A stretch of DNA of 57,262 nt from Deltaproteobacteria bacterium (lineage in GTDB: Bacteria > Desulfobacterota > Desulfobacteria > Desulfobacterales > ETH-SRB1): NCBI GenBank assembly GCA_030262895.1, contig JAJSZW010000007.1, positions 1 to 57,262 of the forward strand, read 5' to 3'. The translations under genes were made by a program, and so were the position numbers. Below are positions 1 through 8,149 of this stretch, piece by piece (the stretch's first letter is position 1; each line of letters begins with the position of its first letter). The notes beneath the pieces are model-generated. The model did no database searches, had not been told where the DNA came from, and saw only the letters and a program-made list of their open reading frames with translations.

Positions 1-543
1 CAATCCCAGTAAAGTGAGATCAGGTAATGGTACCAACCGGTCCTTATGTCCTTTTCCACGACGGATATGAACCCGTTTGAGCCCGGCATCAATATCACCA
101 ACTTGAAGAGATAATGCTTCTCCTAAACGAAGTCCCATTGAGTAGGTGGTTAATAAAAAAACACGATAGCGTAGTTTTCGTGTTGTCCCAATGAGTTGCT
201 CTATTTCAACAGGGGTAAGAATATCAGGTATTGTATGGATCTTTGGAGGCTTTATAATATTAACCCATTGCCAATCAAGTTTAAGCACATACCGCCAATA
301 GAATTGCAGGCCATTTCGATCTATTTTGACTGTGCTCCATGAGTGGGTCTCAACCAGTCTGGCAAAATAGATTTCTAATTGTTCCGGGGTCAATTTGTCG
401 GGACAGCAATCAAAATATTCACCGACTCGACGGACAGCCCGAGAGTATGCATCAATGGTTTTCTGACTTTTGCCCTGAAGTTTGAGTAATCTCAGGTGAC
501 GTTGATAGAGTTCATTAAATTGTTTTACTTCTGTTTGATTCAT
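1..543 (-). CDS. Tyrosine recombinase/phage integrase, partial (runs off left edge); resembles the accessory integrase of IS91-type elements
   Basis: Reverse-strand translation from ATG at 543: MNQTEVKQFNELYQRHLRLLKLQGKSQKTIDAYSRAVRRVGEYFDCCPDKLTPEQLEIYF...SMGLRLGEALSLQVGDIDAGLKRVHIRRGKGHKDRLVPLP; GLRxGEaLxL and GKGxKdRxvPLP box features. Confidence 0.85.
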   Translation of the reverse strand, partial: MNQTEVKQFNELYQRHLRLLKLQGKSQKTIDAYSRAVRRVGEYFDCCPDKLTPEQLEIYFARLVETHSWSTVKIDRNGLQFYWRYVLKLDWQWVNIIKPPKIHTIPDILTPVEIEQLIGTTRKLRYRVFLLTTYSMGLRLGEALSLQVGDIDAGLKRVHIRRGKGHKDRLVPLPDLTLLGL

Positions 544-575
544 GGTGTATACTCCTTTTTTAAAAGTGCCCGAAA

Positions 576-2231
576 TTGGACAAGTATAGGAGTTATACAC
601 TATTTTTGATTTTTTTTCCGCCGCGTAGCGGCTTCGTCCAACAATTCAAGGAAGGAGAAAACCTTCTACCGGGAACCGGCGGCGAAGCATGGCGAGAGCT
701 TTTCGACGCTACTCGCAAGTTTGCACTCGAATCCCACCCCGACAAGGCATTCCCTAATCTAGGTGTGGATGCACCCTGCCCACTGTGCCAGCAACCCCTC
801 GCCGAGGGTGCCGAGCGCTTACTGCGTTTCGAAGCCTTCATCCAACAGGAAGCGGAGAAGACCGTTCAGGCCCGTCGTGCCGCACTTGCCGCGGAGTACA
901 AGCCATTCGCTGCACAAGCCTTAACTCTGAACTTGAATGATGTGACCTACAGCGAAATCGAGTCGCTGGACTCGCAGCTTGCAGTCGACACACGTGCTTT
1001 CGAACAGGCATTGACTGCTCGTCAAGAGTCGATCAAAACTGCGGTGATATCGCATAAGTGGGACGGCACTGACCAAGCTTTGGCTACTACCCCAGCGGCA
1101 CGACTTCAGGCTCTGGCAGACAAGCTGAACGCTGAAGCTGAAACTTTGGAGAAGGCGTCCGACAAAAAAGAGCGTGCCGCGCTGCAGAAACAGTTCAATG
1201 AACTAGATGCACGTGTTCGGCTGAATCAGGTTAAGGAAGCCGTCCTCACGGCAGTATCTCGGCTCAGTCACCAGGGCAAGCTCAAGAACTGCTTGCCAGC
1301 AGTAAGAACCAACGCCATCTCATTAAAATCGTCTGAGTTGGCAGAACAGGTAGTTTCAAAGGAACTTGCCGAAGCACTCAACCGAGAGTTTAAGGCACTT
1401 GGTGTTAGCTCACTTCGCGTTTCTTTACAGAGTCGTGCGTCAAAGGGTAAAGCCTTGCACAAGCTGAAGCTTGAACTGCCGCAAAACCGTAGACCCGTCG
1501 ACATCCTGAGCGAGGGTGAGCAAAGCGCCATCGCAATCGGTTCCTTCCTCGCTGAAGTTGGTCTCAATGGTGGAAAGGGCGGTATCATTTTCGATGACCC
1601 GGTTTCGTCGCTTGACCACCGACGACGTGAACGAGTAGCAAAGCGCTTGGCAGCAGAGTCATCAGAGCGACAGGTCATCGTCTTCACCCACGACATTTAT
1701 TTTCTTTGCATCCTTGCAGAGGAAGCTGAGTCGGCTGACGTTCCAATTACAACCCAGAGCTTGATCCGGCGCACCGAAGGTTTCGGCGTATCCGATCCCG
1801 AGTTGCCGTTTGAGGGCAAGAACACTTCCAAGCGAATTGGTGCGCTGAAAGTCCAGCAACAGCTCATTGCAAAGCTATACAGAAATGGCGACGAACAGGA
1901 GCACCAGCGTCAGACTGTCGATGCTTATTTTCGGTTGCGCATGTCCTGGGAGCGTGCCGTTGAAGAGGTTCTGTTGCGAAAGGTTGTTTTACGTTTCCGC
2001 AAAGGCATAGAAACACAACGCTTGGCCGAGGTCACTGTTGATGATGGTGGCTACTCCCAAGTCTATGCAGGCATGACGAAGTGTTCTAATTATGCTCACG
2101 ATAAAGCAGTGATGGGTGGGGTAGCCGTTCCTGAACCCGATGAGTTGCTTGAAGACATAATGGCATTGGAACAGTGGCGCACTAAGCTGGAAAAGAAAAG
2201 TAAAGAAATCGTAAAGAGGCGAAAGGGATGA
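576..2231 (+). pseudogene. 5'-truncated AAA/SMC-like ATPase (AAA_13 / RloC-like), C-terminal part
   Basis: CPLCQQPL zinc-hook-like CXXC, LSEGEQSAIAIGSFL signature motif, GGIIFDDPVSSLDHRRR Walker B/D-loop, VIVFTHD H-loop; no Walker A; first ~20 codons look like junction sequence next to the integrase-bearing element. Confidence 0.75.
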
Positions 2232-2262
2232 GTGAGTACATCTTAAGAATCTTGCCAAGAAC

Positions 2263-2347
2263 AGCTAACAAGGCAAATGCACTCGGGCGCCAAAAATCGT
2301 TGCTCGTTCCTCGCTCTGCTTTTTGCCGCCGGTTTGTGGGTTATGTC
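2263..2347 (+). other. Integron-type attC recombination site
   Basis: R'' AGCTAAC at 2263-2269, imperfect stem ggcgccaaaaa/tttttgccgcc, R' GTTATGTC from 2340. Confidence 0.75.
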
Positions 2348-2382
2348 TCTTTTATTCATGAAAACTTATTCGAGCAAGACTA

Positions 2383-3654
2383 ATGCTTAAATTCGAACCA
2401 GAAAAAATAATGGAGGATATAAAACATGCAATTTCCATTATCGAAGGTTACAATTGCGAACTGGCTGACTGGTATGAAATAACTATCCCTGACTTCAATC
2501 CTTCCGAATATGATGACGAAATTATTACATACGATACAGAAATAAGTTTATGGCTTCCTGAATCAGATGATTCTCCAACTGTTACTATAAATGAACTCAT
2601 TGGATTATCGTGCGAGCTTGAATCTGCAAAGTTAGAAAACAACACAAGATATATTTCAAATAAAAGAATATTGCAGCTCGTTGAGCCTGTTGGGAACACT
2701 CAGGTGGCAATACTTGGTATAGAAGGATCTTGGCCGAATTGCCGTTTATTTGAACAAACTATTAAAATCAAAGGAACAAAAATCAAAGTTGGAATTGTGA
2801 ATGGTTTTACACCATTTGCTTTTCTTTTAGCAAAAAATGGGGACTATGGGGACTTTTGGCCAGTTTTTCATGAAGAAGACTATTTTGTCGAGATAGAATT
2901 TGATGGAAAACAAGATCCAGATAACATAAAGACTATTTTGGAATCGTACTTATTTGAGTTGAACTCAAGTTCTGGATTGATTTTTAGACCCCATGTGCGC
3001 CCAATATATGATGATGCATTTGATTATGAGGACCAACAAAATAAAGCACAACGACTTAATGAAAAATGTAGATTTAGACCTTTACTTTCAGGGAAGGGCC
3101 TTCCTGGAGTGTGCTGTTTATTTAATAGGGCTATGTCAATAGAGGATGTTGAACTTCGCCTATTTTCTTTAGTCAAGACGTTAGAGTTCATTACACCAAC
3201 GGTATTGAGAAAAAGATCTAACGAGGAAATAAGACAGAGACTTTTGAGTCCGGACGCATTAGATCCAGATGCAGAATTTATTAAATCATTAATCGACCTG
3301 TTAGAATCACACCGTGAAAGCAGAAAGGATTCAGTTGCGCTTAAACTTACAATCATTGAATGCTGTGACCCTAACCCCATTGCTAAAGTATCTCCAGAAA
3401 TATTAAAAAAGACATGCAATTTGGTCAATATGACGGGCAAAGCGGAGAACAAAGCGGCATTGGAGGAGTTGGCAAATTGCCTATCTGCTACAAGAAATCA
3501 CATAGCACATGCAAAAAGTAATTTTGTCCCAACAGGTCGAGAGTGTCCGCAGGAGCAATTGCCGGCTCTGGTTGAATGTGTTCGTATTGCAACGATTCAA
3601 GCGATCCGATGGTTTTCAACCTGCTCGGAGGCACTACGAATAGTCGGCAATTGA
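2383..3654 (+). CDS. Cassette-borne hypothetical protein with C-terminal HEPN-like motif (RNHIAH)
   Basis: 423-aa ORF filling the cassette between two attC sites; LSATRNHIAHAKSNF fits RNxxxH. Confidence 0.7.
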   Translation: MLKFEPEKIMEDIKHAISIIEGYNCELADWYEITIPDFNPSEYDDEIITYDTEISLWLPESDDSPTVTINELIGLSCELESAKLENNTRYISNKRILQLVEPVGNTQVAILGIEGSWPNCRLFEQTIKIKGTKIKVGIVNGFTPFAFLLAKNGDYGDFWPVFHEEDYFVEIEFDGKQDPDNIKTILESYLFELNSSSGLIFRPHVRPIYDDAFDYEDQQNKAQRLNEKCRFRPLLSGKGLPGVCCLFNRAMSIEDVELRLFSLVKTLEFITPTVLRKRSNEEIRQRLLSPDALDPDAEFIKSLIDLLESHRESRKDSVALKLTIIECCDPNPIAKVSPEILKKTCNLVNMTGKAENKAALEELANCLSATRNHIAHAKSNFVPTGRECPQEQLPALVECVRIATIQAIRWFSTCSEALRIVGN

Positions 3655-3660
3655 AAGAAA

Positions 3661-3732
3661 GACATAACATGCGCATTCACAACCGACTCGCAGGGCTGGC
3701 GCCCAGCTCACTTGTGATGCGCGGCGTTAACA
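3661..3732 (+). other. Integron-type attC recombination site
   Basis: R'' GACATAAC (3661-3668) is the exact complement of cassette-start R' GTTATGTC (2340-2347); stem gcgcattcacaa / ttgtgatgcgc with one extrahelical base; R' GTTAACA at 3726-3732. Confidence 0.85.
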
Positions 3733-3750
3733 AAAAAAATAGAGCATAAA

Positions 3751-3975
3751 ATGACAGTCAGCCTTTTTTATATTTTCTTTTTACTGATACTTTTTTCTAA
3801 ATTTTTATCAATGTATGAAAACAGTATAAAGATAGAAAATCGTTCTTCGATAAAGAAGACATTTGACAAGAAAAGTTTAAAAATTTTCAAGTATACAAGA
3901 ATGCGGGACATCCATAAACAAGTAAATAAATCATGCTCAAAAGATAGTTATTTACTTATTTATGGATGTCCCTGA
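3751..3975 (+). CDS. Small hypothetical membrane protein of a third (truncated) cassette; 3' part lies in a hairpin repeat
   Basis: ORF begins right after attC; N-terminal hydrophobic stretch LFYIFFLLILFSKFL. Confidence 0.35.
   Translation: MTVSLFYIFFLLILFSKFLSMYENSIKIENRSSIKKTFDKKSLKIFKYTRMRDIHKQVNKSCSKDSYLLIYGCP
3905..3972. repeat. Near-perfect inverted repeat (25-bp arms, 18-nt loop), REP/MITE-like
   Basis: gggacatccataaacaagtaaataa ... ttatttacttatttatggatgtccc, one mismatch. Confidence 0.85.
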
Positions 3976-4223
3976 TATTTCCAAACACTGAGAACTGTAT
4001 TCCGGAAGAACTCTTAATGAAAGTTAAAAATGAATCATCGCGACTAAAAACAGGCTTTACCGACGAAAAGCTGTTGCGGTTCTGTTCTATCCGAAGTGAA
4101 GCTGTCTCGCCCTAAATTTGAAGATCGTATCGATCATCAAAAAAACCCATGCTGAGTTAAGCGCTTTCTGTGCAAACATCCCCATACTTTTCCGACGGTC
4201 ATGCAGAACATGACGGAGCGCAA

Positions 4224-5489
4224 TTATTCCATTTTTTGATAGAGCCTCCAAGGTTTGCCATGTTTTCCAGGTACAAAAACTTCATCGGCTCCCATATCAT
4301 AGCCATCCCCCTGAGGTCTGATATCACCGTCAATGTCGTAATCGGGAGCACCAACATCCGTTCCAGCATCAATACAGCAGGAGGACTCCGTCAGGTGATA
4401 ATCGCCATTCCCTACAAAGGCTGGGTCGCAGAGGATGTTGTCTGTACCGGGATAGGGTGAACCAGGATTATCGGGGTCGCCCCCCTGAATATCCGAGTAG
4501 GTGATATCGATAGAGGCGTCCTCACTGACACTGATCTCATCCGGATTTCCATCAGCCGTATTCCCCCACAAGATGGTGTTGAACACCTTCGGAAAGGCGT
4601 AAACAGAAGAACGAATTCCACCGCCAAAACCGGTGGTAGAATTGTCGCTTATGGTGCAATTGATGATCGTTGGCGCCGTACCGCCGCAATAGATTCCTCC
4701 ACCGGCTTCGCTAGACTCGTTGTCGGTGATGAGGCAGTTGATAATCGTCGCCGCTGCGACTCCTCCGGTCCAATCACAAAGAAAAATTCCACCGCCAAAA
4801 CCGGCAGTGTTGCCGGTGATGATACAATTGGAGATTGTGGGTTCGGAAGCATAGCAATAAATCCCTCCGCCAAAACCGCCAGTGTTGCCGGTGATGATAC
4901 AATTGGAGATTGTGGGTTCGGAAGCATTGCAAGAAATCCCTCCGCCAAAGAAACCGATGCCATTGGTGATGCCATTGGTGATGGTAAACCCATCCAGCAT
5001 CGAGTCCGCACCCTCCGATTTCCAAAAGGTGACTATGGCTATGTTTTCAACTACTTCTGGATCCCCACTAATAGTGGTGCGAAACGGCCCATGCTCACTG
5101 CACACCGTGATTTTTTTGCCCAAAAAATTAATATGTTCAGGATAGGTTCCATCCCCCACAATGATCTCATCCCCATCCGTCGCTGCATCGATCGCTTCCT
5201 GAATGGTATCGAAATTGTCAGGGACGTAATAGGTGGTTGATGATAGCTGATCCAACCCAACCGAGGATGCATTGTCAACCGTCTTACCTAAGAACACATT
5301 ATGAACCTTTTGGTCATCAACACCCGCACATTTTTCTGCCCCAGCGGTCGTGATGCCGCTGCTTACGTGGCAGTCCATACATTCCAGACCCAAAGCCACG
5401 CCGCCACTCATTACAGTGACGAAGACGGCGACCAAAACCGCCACCAGTTGTAAATTGACTAATTTTACCGCCATTCTTGCCTTCTCCAT
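4224..5489 (-). CDS. Secreted right-handed parallel beta-helix repeat protein with N-terminal CXXCH motif
   Basis: Signal peptide, LECMDCH, TIQEAIDAATDGDEIIVGDGTYPEHI, repeats SEPTISNCIITGNTxGFGGGI. Confidence 0.8.
   Translation of the reverse strand: MEKARMAVKLVNLQLVAVLVAVFVTVMSGGVALGLECMDCHVSSGITTAGAEKCAGVDDQKVHNVFLGKTVDNASSVGLDQLSSTTYYVPDNFDTIQEAIDAATDGDEIIVGDGTYPEHINFLGKKITVCSEHGPFRTTISGDPEVVENIAIVTFWKSEGADSMLDGFTITNGITNGIGFFGGGISCNASEPTISNCIITGNTGGFGGGIYCYASEPTISNCIITGNTAGFGGGIFLCDWTGGVAAATIINCLITDNESSEAGGGIYCGGTAPTIINCTISDNSTTGFGGGIRSSVYAFPKVFNTILWGNTADGNPDEISVSEDASIDITYSDIQGGDPDNPGSPYPGTDNILCDPAFVGNGDYHLTESSCCIDAGTDVGAPDYDIDGDIRPQGDGYDMGADEVFVPGKHGKPWRLYQKME
4792..4941 (-). repeat. 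Two near-identical tandem 75-bp units inside the beta-helix gene
   Basis: ccgccaaaaccgScagtgttgccggtgatgatacaattggagattgtgggttcggaagcat repeated with period 75 (from 4792 and 4867). Confidence 0.85.
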
Positions 5490-5773
5490 TTTTGTCCTCC
5501 TTTCCTTCTTTTCTCGAAGCCGTTTGAAATAAAGAATCCGGTGGTATTAAGTTTACCCCTAAAAGGGGGTAAATCTGCCTTGTGCCCCCCGAGGAGGCAA
5601 GTTTCTTTGTAAAGGTAGCAACTCTGAGATCCAAGGGTCAATCGGCATAAGCATGTATTTATATATACGTATGAAGTGGACAAGGGTTACAAGGTTTTAT
5701 CGATACGAAATTTTTCTTTTGACTAATGGCTATTAATTTCTACATTTTTGTAGAAACATATTGGAGGTATTTT

Positions 5774-5857
5774 ATGGCTCAAGCTCATACACAGAAAGAG
5801 CTTGAGAAACCAGTTGAACCTACCGATTCCATGAAAGAGCTGTTTGAGGATGTTTGA
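5774..5857 (+). CDS. Possible 27-aa small ORF MAQAHTQKELEKPVEPTDSMKELFEDV
   Basis: Strong RBS ggagg 7 nt upstream of ATG; short. Confidence 0.3.
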   Translation: MAQAHTQKELEKPVEPTDSMKELFEDV

Positions 5858-6051
5858 GATTCGGATCCTCAAACCATCGGATGATCGAACCAGCTTCCGG
5901 TCAGGCAATACCGATCCGGTAAAACCATGGAGATAGTCTGGGCCGCTTGATGAGGGTGTTATTTTGACGCTTGTACCTACTGTGAAAATCGGTGTTAAAT
6001 GATAATTTGTAAAGATAGGGGTCAACTCGGATTATTCATTATGCAAGGGCT

Positions 6052-7137
6052 CTAATGCCTGTGGCATTTGGCACAGAACAAATACCGTTCTGCCGAAAAA
6101 AGAAATGGGAAATCGGCTGAGTGGGGATTGTGGCAACTGCGGCAGCTTAATTCCCTTTCCGGTTGAAGCGGGTCCTGTTTGCCGCTTACAGGATGTCCTT
6201 TTATTGGATGATTTATGGTTATTTTTGCAAATTTTGGATGACACCTGGGGTCGGCGCACAATGTCTGTTCGTCCTGCAAGAGATGAGATGTATGATTCGA
6301 TGAATGAGGATCGTGGCAAAAAACACATCCCCTGCGTTTTACCGGTTTGTGGACTATTCTTTTCCCAACTATCCTCTTTTTATCATGGCAAAGATAACAA
6401 ATATCTCTTTCCGCTGCCACCAGTTGATACTTAAAGGATGATGAATGGGGATTGTGACATACCGTGCATTGATTTACTCCAACCGGTCCGTGAAGGAATC
6501 TGTTGTTTGAATATTTGTTTTTGCTTTCCTGATGACAGCTAAAACAGAGTTCCCCTTCCCCGCCGAACCTCGCGGTAAATTTTGACGGAACGCTTTCTGG
6601 GTCGTGGCAGGCAAGGCATTCACCACTTCCAAGGGGACCGTGAAGATATTCTGACGCGGCAACCTCTTTATGGCACTTCAAACAATCTGATTGAGATCTG
6701 TCAATTTTGTGGCATTTCAAGCATAGCACCTCTTTGCCCTCTGTATGAAACAGGTAAGGAGAGTATTTGTTTTGTAAAGCCTTGTTTTTTGCCGATGCTG
6801 ACTTTGGCGACCTGTATCTTGGCGTGTAAAAGATGGAAATTGCTTTGCTGCCGATAATTACTTTATTTAGCCCTTCCTCCAGATATAACAGCGTATGGAC
6901 AACAAAAGAACCCCCTTTCCTGATAACTTTTTTCCCATTAATTTTATTTTTTTTAGAGCCCTTATTTTGCAATATAACGGGTATATTTTCAGCGTTGGTC
7001 TTTGTTGACATTACAAGCCATACTGTTTGATTGGTAACCCGCGATTTATCATCCGGCGTAAAAATATTTATTTGATTATCAGCATGTGCCGGAGTCAGGG
7101 TAATGAAAGTTAATAATGTCAGCAGCGCCCGGCTCAA
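6052..7137 (-). CDS. Multiheme c-type cytochrome (9 CXXCH plus one CX4CH)
   Basis: Signal peptide; CLKCH, CLKCH, CLACH, CFSCH, CTVCH, CYLCH, CVFCH, CADPRCH, CRSCH, CAKCH counted by eye; doubled-CXXCH-type spacing with CHNPHSS. Confidence 0.93.
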   Translation of the reverse strand: MSRALLTLLTFITLTPAHADNQINIFTPDDKSRVTNQTVWLVMSTKTNAENIPVILQNKGSKKNKINGKKVIRKGGSFVVHTLLYLEEGLNKVIIGSKAISIFYTPRYRSPKSASAKNKALQNKYSPYLFHTEGKEVLCLKCHKIDRSQSDCLKCHKEVAASEYLHGPLGSGECLACHDPESVPSKFTARFGGEGELCFSCHQESKNKYSNNRFLHGPVGVNQCTVCHNPHSSSFKYQLVAAERDICYLCHDKKRIVGKRIVHKPVKRRGCVFCHDPHSSNHTSHLLQDEQTLCADPRCHPKFAKITINHPIKGHPVSGKQDPLQPERELSCRSCHNPHSADFPFLFSAERYLFCAKCHRH

Positions 7138-8132
7138 CGTCTCAATGCCTCCTTTTGCAGCAACTCAAATGCCTTTTTATATTGTTTTACGGCATTTTTA
7201 TAATCACCTTTCTTTTCGTAGGCAAGACCTAAAGTGTAACGCACCGAGTAGTTTCCGGGAGCCCTGAATGTAAGCGCATTCAATTCCTGAATGACCTCTT
7301 CGAACTTACCTTTTTCAATGCATAACTTTGCATAAGCAATTTTGCCGATAAGCAAATCGGCATCTATGGATAGACCTTCATTGATATCCTTTTCCGCCTC
7401 TTTAATATCTCCTTCTTCGAGATATATCAGGCCTAACCTGATATATGCTTCGGCTGATTTAAAAAGCTCAACAGCCTTTATGTATTCTTTCTTTGCCTTA
7501 TCCGGCATCCCCATATTGTCCATTCTCAAACCTGTTGTGAGGTGCTGCAGCGCTTTTTCTTCGTTTGTGGTTTTCGTTGCAACGTGAAGTTTGTGATTTT
7601 CCACGGCTTCCTGCTCGCTCATCTTCCCGAGCAGGACAGATACCTGTGTTTCGATTTTGTCCCGAATGTTGTTTGAATATCCAAACCCTGTTAATATACC
7701 GCCCTGTCCATTCACTATCAGAATGCTCGGCATGACAAATACCCCGAACGCGTTGTAAGCGTTGCGCTCCTGGTCTAATAAGAACGGATAGACAGGTTTT
7801 ACCATGCCTGCGATTTGATCGACAACCTCCGCTTTGCAGTCCTGAGCGTTGATCGCCGCCACCTTTATCTCCTGGTTGCTTTTAGCCACATCGTTTAATA
7901 TTTCCATGATTTCTATTGTCCTCCTTTTTTTTGCCTCTGAGTCAGCTCCCCAAAAAAGGAGGATTAACCCTTTCCCCTTAATAGCGTCAGGTGAAAGAAA
8001 AAAATTTGTTCCATCGGTCTTTTTAAGCTGAACCGAGGGCATTGTCTTTCCCGGCTCTACACTTCTGAATGGAAAAGCATAGGCAAGCAAGGGCAATATC
8101 AATAGAATAAGCATTAAGGTATATTTCTTCAT
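7134..8132 (-). CDS. Exported redoxin/thioredoxin-fold protein with C-terminal TPR repeats
   Basis: Signal peptide; GLILLFWGADSEAKKRR, VMPSILIVNGQG; TPR-like LGLIYLEEGDIKEAEKDINEGLSID; 4-bp overlap with the next gene. Confidence 0.8.
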   Translation of the reverse strand: MKKYTLMLILLILPLLAYAFPFRSVEPGKTMPSVQLKKTDGTNFFLSPDAIKGKGLILLFWGADSEAKKRRTIEIMEILNDVAKSNQEIKVAAINAQDCKAEVVDQIAGMVKPVYPFLLDQERNAYNAFGVFVMPSILIVNGQGGILTGFGYSNNIRDKIETQVSVLLGKMSEQEAVENHKLHVATKTTNEEKALQHLTTGLRMDNMGMPDKAKKEYIKAVELFKSAEAYIRLGLIYLEEGDIKEAEKDINEGLSIDADLLIGKIAYAKLCIEKGKFEEVIQELNALTFRAPGNYSVRYTLGLAYEKKGDYKNAVKQYKKAFELLQKEALRR

Positions 8133-8149
8133 CGATTATCTCCTTACTG

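Noticed and set aside
593-2258. Reverse-strand ORFs 593..841, 1268..1696, 1662..1859, 1989..2258
   Set aside because: Antisense to the ATPase coding frame; low-complexity shadow translations without recognisable domains or RBS.
4882-5145. CRISPR-like repeat at ~4.79-4.94 kb
   Set aside because: Only two 75-bp units, in frame within a beta-helix gene; no spacers or cas genes anywhere in the window.
5540-5640. c-di-GMP (GEMM) riboswitch in the leader of the beta-helix gene
   Set aside because: Stem-loops exist (tttaccccc..ggggtaaa) but the conserved GCAAA...GGTAGC pattern does not match convincingly.
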